Shown piece after piece: positions 41,447-51,141 of a stretch of 64,000 nt of DNA. A program made the translations under genes and the position numbers. The notes under the pieces are model-generated. The model was not told the DNA's origin, ran no database searches, and worked only from the letters and a program-made list of their open reading frames with translations. The first letter of the stretch is position 1; each line of letters starts with the position of its first letter. The stretch spans positions 1 to 64,000 of the forward strand of contig NZ_JACRSU010000004.1 of NCBI RefSeq assembly GCF_014384785.1, given 5' to 3'. The DNA comes from Congzhengia minquanensis (GTDB taxonomy: Bacteria; Bacillota; Clostridia; UBA1381; UBA9506).

Positions 41447-43420
41447 TTAACTAATGTCCGCTAAGTCGAGAAATTTATGGCCGAATTCCGCAATGAATTC
41501 TTTTCTGGCCTGCAAATTGTCTCCAAGCAAAACATCAAACATTTCAAAGGTTTTTCCTGCGTCGTCATAGGTAACGCGAACCAGCCGCCTGGTTTCGGGG
41601 TTCATGGTGGTTTGCCACATCATTTCCGGCTCGTTTTCACCAAGCCCCTTTGAGCGCTGAATTTTGTACTTTTTGCTGCCCAGCTTTTCGGTGATTTCCT
41701 GTTTTTCCATTTCGTTAAATGCAAAATAGGTGTCTTTCCCGCAGGTAATTTCAAACAGCGGGGATTCAGCGATATACACCTTACCCTCCTTAATCAGCGT
41801 GGGCATTAAAACATAAATCATGGTGAGAATCAGCGTTCTGATCTGATAGCCGTCTACGTCGGCGTCGGTGCAGATGATAACCTTGCTCCAGCGCAGATTG
41901 TCCAAATCGAACGTGGACATGTCTTTCGAGTGCTTGCTTTTAATCTCAATGCCACACCCTAACACCTTCACCAAATCCGTAATGATGTCGTTTTTAAAAA
42001 TTTTACCGTAGTCCGCCTTTAGGCAGTTTAAAATCTTTCCGCGGACGGGAATAATTGCCTGAAATTCTGCGTCGCGTCCCTTTTTGCAGGAGCCTAAGGC
42101 AGAGTCACCCTCCACAATGTAAATTTCCCGCCGGTCAATGTCCTTCGTGCGGCAGTTAATGAACTTGCTAATGCGGTTGGTCATATCTAAAGTGCCGGTC
42201 AGGTTCTTTTTCGCCGCCACCCTTGCCTTTTCGGCGCTTTCCCGGCTGCGCTTGTTAATTAAAACCTGCTGGGCAATTTTTTCCGCCGCCTCTTTGTTTT
42301 CAATGAGGCAAACCTCAATCTGCTCCCTTAAAACCTCTGTCATGGCCTCTTGAATGAACTTGTTGGTAATGGACTTTTTCGTCTGGTTTTCGTAGCTTGT
42401 AACGGTGGAAAAGGAGTTTGAAACGAGGATTAAGCTGTCGGATATGTCCACAAAGCTGATTTTGCTTTCGCTTTTGTTATATTTATTGTTATTTTTTAAA
42501 TATTTGTCCAAAACCGAAACAAAGGCGCTTTTCACCGCCTTGTCCGGCGCGCCGCCGTGCTCTAAAAAGCTGGAGTTGTGGTAATATTCAATCATATTAA
42601 TCTCGTTGTTAAAGCAAAAGGCAAACTGCATTTTTACATTATAGTCAGGTTTGTCCTCCCGGTCGCGCCCCCGGCGCTGTGCATCGAAGGTGAATACGGG
42701 GGTAAATTCCTTTCCGGCAGAAATTTCTTTCACATAGTCCATAATGCCGTTTTCATATAGATATTCATACATATCCCAGCCGTCCGCCGTCTGGTTATAC
42801 AAGATAAACTTAATGCCGGAATTTACAACTGACTGGCGTTTTAACACGTCCTGAAAATATTCCAAAGGGATGTTAATGTCGGTGAATACCTCTGTGTCGG
42901 GCCGCCATTTAATGGTGCTCCCCGTTTTTTTTGATTTTACCTCCTCAACCACAAGCTCGCCTGCCGGGTTGCCCTTTTCAAAGTGCATGGAATATTTTTT
43001 TCCGCCATACTGCACATTCACGTCCATATAAGACGAGCTGTACTGTGTGGCGCAGGTGCCCAGACCGTTTAACCCTAAGCTGTATTCATAGTTTTCGCCG
43101 CTGTTGTTTTTATATTTTCCGCCGGCATAAAGCTCACAAAACACCAGCTCCCAGTTGTAGCGCTTCTCATTTTCATTATACCCCATAGGAATTCCGCGCC
43201 CGTTGTCCTTCACCTCGATCGACTTGTCCGCAAAGCGGGTAATCTCAATTTCCTTCCCAAACCCTTCTCTTGCTTCGTCAATTGCATTTGACAAAATCTC
43301 AAAAAACGAATGTTCACAGCCGTCAATCCCGTCGGAGCCGAAAATAACGCCGGGACGGAGGCGCACACGGTCTGCGCCCTTTAAAGACGATATGCTGTTG
43401 TCACCATACTTTTTTTTCAT
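41447..43420 (-). CDS. divergent type IIA topoisomerase B subunit (GyrB/ParE-like)
   Basis: A 657-residue ATPase subunit of a type IIA DNA topoisomerase. The GHKL site has EILSNAIDEA (about 42-51), DNGRGIP and SLGLNGLGT; the last has Asn where typical GyrB and ParE have His in GLHGVG. The Toprim domain has IVEGDSALGSCKKGRD and TDADVDGYQIRT, and the C-terminus has QRSKGLGENEPEMMW. The ATG has AAAGG 9 bases upstream. The sequence is unlike the main GyrB or ParE, and no A subunit (GyrA/ParC) lies in the window, so its partner is elsewhere. Confidence 0.88.
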   Translation of the reverse strand: MKKKYGDNSISSLKGADRVRLRPGVIFGSDGIDGCEHSFFEILSNAIDEAREGFGKEIEITRFADKSIEVKDNGRGIPMGYNENEKRYNWELVFCELYAGGKYKNNSGENYEYSLGLNGLGTCATQYSSSYMDVNVQYGGKKYSMHFEKGNPAGELVVEEVKSKKTGSTIKWRPDTEVFTDINIPLEYFQDVLKRQSVVNSGIKFILYNQTADGWDMYEYLYENGIMDYVKEISAGKEFTPVFTFDAQRRGRDREDKPDYNVKMQFAFCFNNEINMIEYYHNSSFLEHGGAPDKAVKSAFVSVLDKYLKNNNKYNKSESKISFVDISDSLILVSNSFSTVTSYENQTKKSITNKFIQEAMTEVLREQIEVCLIENKEAAEKIAQQVLINKRSRESAEKARVAAKKNLTGTLDMTNRISKFINCRTKDIDRREIYIVEGDSALGSCKKGRDAEFQAIIPVRGKILNCLKADYGKIFKNDIITDLVKVLGCGIEIKSKHSKDMSTFDLDNLRWSKVIICTDADVDGYQIRTLILTMIYVLMPTLIKEGKVYIAESPLFEITCGKDTYFAFNEMEKQEITEKLGSKKYKIQRSKGLGENEPEMMWQTTMNPETRRLVRVTYDDAGKTFEMFDVLLGDNLQARKEFIAEFGHKFLDLADIS

Positions 43421-43450
43421 TCAGTTCAGCCTTTCAAAATTAATGAAACA

Positions 43451-44932
<1,482 letters not shown>

Positions 44933-45114
44933 TCAGTTTTGTTTGAAAAAAGCTTATAACTCTACCTTTTTACCATATAGTATAACAAAGTTCAATGTCA
45001 AAATCAAGGAAAACTTTGCACTGCACGAAATTTAAAATTAAAGGAAATGTAATGAGATATTCACATTTTTGTGGTATGCTAAAATAGATAAGTTATACAA
45101 TGTGGAGGAATAAC

Positions 45115-47154
45115 ATGGAGCTACTTTCGCCGGCAGGGGACTTTGCGTCTTTAAAAACCGCGGTGCGGTGCGGCGCAGACGCCGTTTACATAGGGGGCAA
45201 GTGTTTCAGCGCCCGCAGAAATGCAAACAATTTTACAAACGAGGAAATTGCCGCAGCGGTAGATTTTTGCCATCTGCACAAGGTGAAGGTGTATGTAACC
45301 GTTAACATCGTAATCAAAGAGGATGAATTTTCAGATGCGCTGTCCTTTGCCTCGTTCTTGGCAGAAACAGGCGCAGACGGCATTATCGTACAGGATTTGG
45401 GCCTGTTATGCGCCATAAGAAAGCTGTCGCCCGATATCAGGCTCAACGCCAGCACACAAATGACGGTTTGCTCAGCAGACGGTGTGAATTTGCTTCAAAA
45501 GCTGGGGGCAAACCGGGTGGTGCTGTCCCGGGAACTGTCGAAAGAAGAAATCGCATCAATAAATGCAAAAACCACGATAGAGCTTGAGGCATTCGTCCAC
45601 GGGGCCATGTGCATGAGCTGGTCCGGCCAGTGCTATTTAAGCAGCATTATTGGCGGAAGAAGCGGAAACAGGGGGCTTTGTGCCCAGCCCTGCCGCCTGC
45701 CCTATACGCTGTATCGGAACGGACAGGCCGTTACAAATGCGAAAAACTTGCTGTGCATGAAGGATTTGTGCCTGGCAGAGCACATGCACGAGTTTCAAAC
45801 CATTGCAGATTCTGCCAAAATTGAGGGCAGAATGAAAAGCCCGGAATATGCAGGCGTGGTGACAAGGGTGTATAAACAGGCAATGGAGGGCGCGGCAGAC
45901 AGGGCGGGAATTCAGGACATGCTGTCGTTTTTCTCCCGCGGCGGCTCAGGTAGCGGATATTTTCACGGCAGGGGCTTTGATAAGTTAATGGACTATACCG
46001 GAACGGAAAAGGTCACTGCGTCGAAAGACTTGATTTCAGAAATTCAACAGACGGACATCGCCAAAAAAAGGGCTATTTCCTTTCGCCTTACGGCCCGGGA
46101 GGGGCTTCCCCTCGCGCTGGCGGCGGAATGTGACGGCTTTTCGGCAAATGCGGCAGGAGCGCCCTGTGAAAGGGCGAAAAGCGCTGCTTTTGATAAAATG
46201 CGTGCCAAAGAGCAAATCGGAAAGCTGGGAGACACGGCTTTTGTCGTGAAAAAAATCACCACAGAAACAGAGGGGCAGCCCTTTGTGCCCGTATCCGCGC
46301 TGAACAGCTTGCGGCGGCAGGTGTGCGCAGACTTGCAGGAACAAATCTGCGCATCTTACCGGCGGAACGTGAACAAAATAACAGCAATCGGACAAATAGC
46401 CAAGCGAGAGACAAGGCCGCCAAAAGTTTGTGTTCAGGTGCGCACAAAAGAGCAGATGGAGGCAGCCGCCTCCTGCGGAATTAAAGCAAAATATCTGTCT
46501 TATGACTTGTTTCGCCGGTTTGGAACCGAGAAAGACGTCTGCGTGCTTCCGCCCCTGACCAAAGAGGGCGAAACACTGCATTTAGAAAGTGCGGCCCGGG
46601 TTATGGTGCAGAACATTGGCCAGATAGAGGCCGCCAAAGAAAAAATTATGTGCGGCGGGGAACGGCTAAACGTAACAAACAGCGAAACAATGAAAATATT
46701 ATCTTCCATCGGAATGAAACGGGTAACGCTATCGCCGGAGCTGAACCTGAAGGAAATGAAGCAAATCACAGATCATTGCGCAGTGCCGGCAGAGGTCATA
46801 GCATATGGCAGGCTTTCGGTTATGCTTCTGGAAAACTGCGTCATCAAAAGTGCATACCGGTGCACAAAGGGAGAAGGATTTTTTGAGCTGTGCGACAGAA
46901 AGGGCGAGCGGTTTCCGGTTTTGTGCGAGGGGTGCCGCAACGTGATGTTAAACAGCGTGCCTCTTTACATGGCGGACAAATTAGACGATATTGTCTCGCT
47001 GAACGCCGGGGCAATTCGGCTGGTGTTCACGACGGAAACCGGGGACGAGGTAAAAAAAGTGCTTTCAGCGTATCAGGCGGGGTTAATGGGAAAAGCGCCC
47101 CGGAGTGTGTTTGATAAAATCACAAGGGGACATTTTTACCGCGGAGTTGAATAA
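45115..47154 (+). CDS. peptidase U32 family protein with C-terminal DUF3656-like region
   Basis: A 679-residue U32 protein from the ATG at 45115 (GGAGG 6 bases upstream). The N-terminal 300 residues form the U32 barrel (ELLSPAGDFASLKTAVRCGADAVYIGG at the start; EAFVHGAMCMSWSGQCYLS, GNRGLCAQPCRLPY, and IEGRMKSPEYAG). These Cys residues are known to bind an iron-sulfur cluster in RlhA/TrhP-type RNA hydroxylases. A longer C-terminal half with several Cys pairs follows. It may be an RNA-modification enzyme rather than a protease. It opens a rightward operon with the NusG-II, Gx and maf genes. Confidence 0.85.
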   Translation: MELLSPAGDFASLKTAVRCGADAVYIGGKCFSARRNANNFTNEEIAAAVDFCHLHKVKVYVTVNIVIKEDEFSDALSFASFLAETGADGIIVQDLGLLCAIRKLSPDIRLNASTQMTVCSADGVNLLQKLGANRVVLSRELSKEEIASINAKTTIELEAFVHGAMCMSWSGQCYLSSIIGGRSGNRGLCAQPCRLPYTLYRNGQAVTNAKNLLCMKDLCLAEHMHEFQTIADSAKIEGRMKSPEYAGVVTRVYKQAMEGAADRAGIQDMLSFFSRGGSGSGYFHGRGFDKLMDYTGTEKVTASKDLISEIQQTDIAKKRAISFRLTAREGLPLALAAECDGFSANAAGAPCERAKSAAFDKMRAKEQIGKLGDTAFVVKKITTETEGQPFVPVSALNSLRRQVCADLQEQICASYRRNVNKITAIGQIAKRETRPPKVCVQVRTKEQMEAAASCGIKAKYLSYDLFRRFGTEKDVCVLPPLTKEGETLHLESAARVMVQNIGQIEAAKEKIMCGGERLNVTNSETMKILSSIGMKRVTLSPELNLKEMKQITDHCAVPAEVIAYGRLSVMLLENCVIKSAYRCTKGEGFFELCDRKGERFPVLCEGCRNVMLNSVPLYMADKLDDIVSLNAGAIRLVFTTETGDEVKKVLSAYQAGLMGKAPRSVFDKITRGHFYRGVE

Positions 47155-47157
47155 GCC

Positions 47158-47523
47158 ATGACGAAAACGGACAAACTTATTTTTTGGAGCGTGCTTTTAT
47201 CGGCGGTTTTTCTTCTGCTGTTTTCAAATGTAATTTTTGCGAAAACAGGCCGTGAAACCATTGTAATTGAACTTGGCGGGAAAGAATATGCCCGGTATCA
47301 GCAAGACGCTTTAAGCCAGCCTAAAACACTTGAAATTCAAACGGAATTCGGCTATAATAAAATAGAAGTTTCTAAAAAGGGTGCAAGGGTAATAGATTCG
47401 GACTGCAAAGACAGACAGTGTATCGGCGAAATCCAAAAATCCGGAGAAATGATTGTCTGCCTGCCCCACAGGCTGATTGTGAAAATCGAAGGAAGCGGGG
47501 AGGTGGACGGCGTTGCATACTAA
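47158..47523 (+). CDS. NusG domain II-containing membrane-anchored protein
   Basis: A 121-residue protein with one N-terminal transmembrane anchor (about 8-28) followed by a small beta domain with DCKDRQCIGEIQ and MIVCLPHRLIVKIEG, the signature of the NusG_II family. The Cys pairs (95, 100 and the CLPH Cys) are conserved. In many Firmicutes this gene sits beside the Gx transporter gene, as here; function is unknown. It starts 4 bases after the U32 gene and its 3' end overlaps the next gene by 11 bases. Confidence 0.85.
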   Translation: MTKTDKLIFWSVLLSAVFLLLFSNVIFAKTGRETIVIELGGKEYARYQQDALSQPKTLEIQTEFGYNKIEVSKKGARVIDSDCKDRQCIGEIQKSGEMIVCLPHRLIVKIEGSGEVDGVAY

Positions 47524-48046
47524 AAGAACGGCGGTTTTTGCCCTGTTCTGCGCCTTGGCGTTGGTTTTGGGATATTTTGAAAACCTGATTCCTGCGTTTT
47601 TGGTAGTGCCTGGCGGCAAAATCGGCCTGGCAAACATTGTTACCATGGTGGTGTTTTGCCTGATGGGTGCAAAGCCGGCGCTTGCCTTTGGCGTTCTACG
47701 GTGCTTTTTGTCCTCTGTGTTATACAGCGGATTTTTTGCCTTTTTTTACGGCTGTGCAGGAACGGTTTTGTCTGTTTTGTCCATGGCAGCGGCAAAAATG
47801 ATGTTAAGGGACAAAGTTTCCGAAATCGGACTATCCATCATTGGCGCTGCGTTTTTTAATTTGGGACAGCTTGCCGTTTGCGCCGCCGTGCTGGAAAGCC
47901 TTGGGGTGTTCCGCTATTTTCCGGCGCTTTTACTGGTTTCGGCTGTTGCCGGAAGCCTCACCGGATATGCGGCAAACCGAATTATACCCCTCTGCATGGA
48001 AAAGAATTTTAAAAGCAAGAATGGAGACAACAATATATGGAAATAA
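47513..48046 (+). CDS. Gx transporter family membrane protein
   Basis: A 177-residue polytopic protein with about five hydrophobic segments and the N-terminal ENLIPAFLVVPGGKIGLANIV typical of the Gx/heptaprenyl-diphosphate-synthase component I family, an ECF-type substrate-binding membrane component. The start appears to be a TTG at 47513 with GGAGGTGG 6 bases upstream. It overlaps the preceding and following genes, so the block is one operon. The substrate is not known. Confidence 0.8.
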   Translation: MHTKRTAVFALFCALALVLGYFENLIPAFLVVPGGKIGLANIVTMVVFCLMGAKPALAFGVLRCFLSSVLYSGFFAFFYGCAGTVLSVLSMAAAKMMLRDKVSEIGLSIIGAAFFNLGQLAVCAAVLESLGVFRYFPALLLVSAVAGSLTGYAANRIIPLCMEKNFKSKNGDNNIWK

Positions 48047-48627
48047 TACTTGCGTCGGGGTCGCCCAGAAGAAAAGAGCTGTTAGGCGCAATGGGACTTA
48101 CCTTTTCCGTGCGGACAAGCTGCGCGGACGAAACCATAGAGGAAGGGCTGCCGCCCTTTTTTGTTGTGGAACAGCTCTCTTTGTTAAAAGCGTCTTCTGT
48201 TGCCTCAATTGTGAAAAGTGAGGGCAAAGAGGCTGTTATCATCGGGGCGGACACCATTGTGGTGTCAGAAGGAACCATTTTAACAAAACCAAGCGATGAA
48301 GAAGATGCAAAGGCTATTTTATCCGCCCTGGCGGGGAAATGGCACAGCGTTTTAACCGGCGTTACGGTTATGAACACAAAAAACGCCAAAAGCGAGTCCT
48401 TTTATGTGGAGACAAAGGTGCATTTTATTGCGTTAACAAAAGAACAAATCGACGCCTATGTGAAAACAGGCGAACCAATGGACAAGGCCGGCGCCTATGG
48501 CATTCAGGGCAGGGGCGCTCTGTTTGTGGACAAATTAGACGGCGACTATTTTAACGTAGTGGGGCTGCCTGTTTGCAAACTGGCCCAGGTTTTAAAAGCG
48601 GAGTTTGACATAGACTGTATGGCTTAA
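48037..48627 (+). CDS. maf: Maf-like nucleotide pyrophosphatase
   Basis: A 196-residue Maf family protein, which hydrolyses non-canonical nucleoside triphosphates. The N-terminal ILASGSPRRKELL (3-15), the catalytic IGADTIVV near 67, and AGAYGIQGRG with DGDYFNVVGLPV near 150-175 are all present. The start overlaps the Gx gene by 10 bases. It lies just before mreB, as it does in many Firmicutes, though radC, often between them, is missing. Confidence 0.95.
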   Translation: MEIILASGSPRRKELLGAMGLTFSVRTSCADETIEEGLPPFFVVEQLSLLKASSVASIVKSEGKEAVIIGADTIVVSEGTILTKPSDEEDAKAILSALAGKWHSVLTGVTVMNTKNAKSESFYVETKVHFIALTKEQIDAYVKTGEPMDKAGAYGIQGRGALFVDKLDGDYFNVVGLPVCKLAQVLKAEFDIDCMA

Positions 48628-48639
48628 TACAAATTGAAA

Positions 48640-48678
48640 TCCCTCAGCAGCAAAACCTTACATAAATTATGAGGGAGG
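48640..48678 (+). promoter_or_regulatory. hairpin sequestering the mreB ribosome site
   Basis: TCCCTCA (48640-48646) can pair with TGAGGGA (48670-48676), which contains most of the GGGAGG ribosome site of mreB (48673-48678). If it forms in the RNA, translation of mreB would be reduced. Confidence 0.4.
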
Positions 48679-48686
48679 AATTTTCG

Positions 48687-49712
48687 TTGACAAAATATAT
48701 TGGTGTGGATCTGGGAACAGCAAATACGCTGGTTTACTGCAAGGGGAAGGGAATTGTGCTGAAAGAGCCGTCGGTTGTGGCGGTAGAAAGCGAAAGCGGC
48801 AGGGTTTTGGCCGTTGGCAGGGAAGCCAAAAACATGATTGGCAGAACGCCGGATGAGGTGATGGTTATCCGTCCCATGAAAGGCGGCGTAATTGCAGATT
48901 TTGATGTGACGCAGGCCATGTTAAAAGCATTTATCGAACGCTCCTGCCCCGGCGGCGTAATGCGCCCCCATGTCACCATCTGCGTGCCTTTTGGCGTGAC
49001 GGAGGTTGAGCGCCGGGCGGTGTTAGAGGCGGTAATGCGCTCCGGCGGCAAAAACGCCTATGTGATTGAAGAACCAATGGCGGCGGCACTGGGGGCGGAG
49101 CTTCCCGTGAGCGAGGCCACCGGCAGCATGGTGGTGGACATTGGCGGCGGCACCTGCGAGGTGGCGGTGGTGTCGTTCGGAGGAATTGTGGCCAGCACCT
49201 CCATCCGCTATGCAGGCGACAAAATGGATGCAGATATTGCAGAGTATGTAAAAAATATATATAATCTTATGATTGGGGAGCGGACGGCGGAAGATATTAA
49301 AATCAGCATCGGAACTGCCCATCCCTCCTGTGAGGAAAAGAGCATATCCGTAATGGGGCGCGATTTGGCTTCCGGCCTGCCGAGGCTCCTCACCATTACC
49401 TCGTCCGAGGTGCGGGGTGCCATTGCGGGGACCATCAGCAAGGTGATCGGCGCGGTGCGGGACACGCTGGAAAATACGCCGCCGGAGCTTGCCGCAGACA
49501 TTGTCAGCCGCGGCATTGTGCTGACGGGCGGCGGCGCAAAGCTGCCCGGCCTGGATTTGCTGATTCAGGAAAAGACGGGCATTGATGTTACCGTGTCAGA
49601 AAATGCAGAAGACTGTGTGGCCGTTGGGGCGGGAATGGCCTTATCTGTTCTTGCTGACAGAAGTCAAAACGGCGCCCGCAAACAAAAAAGGGGGCTGTTC
49701 GGCCGCAAATAA
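48687..49712 (+). CDS. mreB: rod shape-determining protein MreB
   Basis: MreB is the bacterial actin that guides side-wall synthesis. I place the start at a TTG (48687) 8 bases after GGAGG; it gives 341 residues beginning (M)TKYIGVDLGTANT. Actin-fold motifs are visible: phosphate 1 DLGTANT (8-14), EEPMAAALGAEL, phosphate 2 VVDIGGGTCEVAVV, and GIVLTGGGAKLPGLD. It opens the mreBCD-mrdA-minC series and implies rod morphology. Confidence 0.97.
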   Translation: MTKYIGVDLGTANTLVYCKGKGIVLKEPSVVAVESESGRVLAVGREAKNMIGRTPDEVMVIRPMKGGVIADFDVTQAMLKAFIERSCPGGVMRPHVTICVPFGVTEVERRAVLEAVMRSGGKNAYVIEEPMAAALGAELPVSEATGSMVVDIGGGTCEVAVVSFGGIVASTSIRYAGDKMDADIAEYVKNIYNLMIGERTAEDIKISIGTAHPSCEEKSISVMGRDLASGLPRLLTITSSEVRGAIAGTISKVIGAVRDTLENTPPELAADIVSRGIVLTGGGAKLPGLDLLIQEKTGIDVTVSENAEDCVAVGAGMALSVLADRSQNGARKQKRGLFGRK

Positions 49713-49717
49713 AGGGG

Positions 49718-50563
49718 ATGACAGAAGGAATGAAAAAGCGTGAAAAAAAACGGTTGATTGTTGTTTTGGTTCTGACGGCGCTGATATTCGTATTTATGGG
49801 CGTGTCCTATTCGCTGACCAGCGCGGGGAGGGCCAATCCGCTAAGCAGCGCCGCGCAGTTTATTTTCAGCCCGGTGCAAAGCGTGTTCTCCAAAGCGGGC
49901 AGAAGCGTCGGCGGTTTTTTTGAAGCGCTTTCAAATGTTTATACCTACAGGGAAGAAAACGAACGGTTAAAAACAGAAATAGATGTGTTAAAACAGGAAA
50001 CCCGGTCGATTGAGTCGTTAAAACAGGAAAACGAGCGGCTGCGGGAACTTTTGAATTTTAAGGAAACCAGCACGGAATATGATATGGTGGGCTGTGAGGT
50101 CATTGCCAAAGACGCAGGAAACTGGTTTGGTACCTTTAAGGTGGATAAGGGCACAAGCAGCGGCATTCAAAAAGACGACGTGGCGGTGCTGCGCCGGGCG
50201 CTGGTGGGCAAGGTGACAGAGGTGGGCGACAACTGGGCGGAAATTACTTCCATTATCGAGCCGGAAAGCTCTGTGGGCGCCTTAGTGACAAGAACGCAGG
50301 ACATTGCCATTGCAGAAGGGGATTTGGGCCTAAAGGACAAAGGCAAGCTAAAGCTTTCGTTCATTGCCGACAGCGCCGGGCTGGTTGCCGGCGACTCCAT
50401 AGAAACCTCAGGCATTGGGGGCGTTTATCCGAAAGGGTTATTAATTGGAACCGTCAGCGAAATTTTAACGGACAGCGCCAAAAACACCAACTATGCGGTT
50501 GTAGATACAGAAGTGGATTTTGAGCGGATCCGTGAGGTAATGGTAATTAAATCGAAACAGTAA
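49718..50563 (+). CDS. mreC: rod shape-determining protein MreC
   Basis: A 281-residue MreC, a membrane-anchored scaffold of the elongation complex. One transmembrane helix (about 12-32), a coiled coil (about 74-112), and the beta-rich C-terminal domain (GTFKVDKGTSSGIQKDD, GLVAGDSIETSGIGGVYPKGLLIG) are clear. It begins 5 bases after mreB. The start is uncertain: the ATG at 49730 four codons on is possible; both have a purine-rich site very close to the codon. Confidence 0.95.
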   Translation: MTEGMKKREKKRLIVVLVLTALIFVFMGVSYSLTSAGRANPLSSAAQFIFSPVQSVFSKAGRSVGGFFEALSNVYTYREENERLKTEIDVLKQETRSIESLKQENERLRELLNFKETSTEYDMVGCEVIAKDAGNWFGTFKVDKGTSSGIQKDDVAVLRRALVGKVTEVGDNWAEITSIIEPESSVGALVTRTQDIAIAEGDLGLKDKGKLKLSFIADSAGLVAGDSIETSGIGGVYPKGLLIGTVSEILTDSAKNTNYAVVDTEVDFERIREVMVIKSKQ

Positions 50564-50583
50564 AGCAGGGAGAGGCACAAAAA

Positions 50584-51141
50584 ATGAGGGTTTTAAACAG
50601 GTTTCAACCGAAAACAGATTTTATGGGCAGCGCGGTGCAATATCTGCTCGCCGTCGTTTTCGTTTTGTTTTTAATCGTCGTTCAAACCACCATTGTCCAT
50701 GCCGCCGCGGTGTTTCATGTAGTTCCGGGACTTGTTTTTGTGTTTTGCATGTGTTACAGTATAAAAAAAGGAGGTCTGCCAGCCGTTGTGCTCAGCGCGG
50801 CCTGCGGATTTTTGCTGGATATGCTGAATGGAAGGCCTCAGGGGCTTGACGCACTTTTGTACCTATACATATCGCTGGGGTGCGTTACATTGCATGACTG
50901 TCTTTACAACAAGTCCTTAAAGGTGTTAACGGCGGGGGTTCTTGCAGCGTCTGTTGTCTATGGCGCGGCGACATTTGGGCTGAACTTTCTTTTGTGGGGG
51001 GAAACGCGGATTGGCTTTGCATTTACCCATAAAATCATTCCCGAGGCGCTGTATAATTGCATTGTTACACCGATTCTATATCCGTTTGTGTGTAAATGCT
51101 CGGTAAGCAAAGATTCGAGGAGGAGTGTTTGCCGTGAATAG
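50584..51141 (+). CDS. mreD: rod shape-determining protein MreD
   Basis: A 185-residue membrane protein with five or six hydrophobic segments, the size and place of MreD, the third member of the Mre complex. FLLDMLNGRPQGLDALLYLYI fits the family. It lies 20 bases after mreC, and its end overlaps mrdA by 8 bases. Confidence 0.9.
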   Translation: MRVLNRFQPKTDFMGSAVQYLLAVVFVLFLIVVQTTIVHAAAVFHVVPGLVFVFCMCYSIKKGGLPAVVLSAACGFLLDMLNGRPQGLDALLYLYISLGCVTLHDCLYNKSLKVLTAGVLAASVVYGAATFGLNFLLWGETRIGFAFTHKIIPEALYNCIVTPILYPFVCKCSVSKDSRRSVCRE

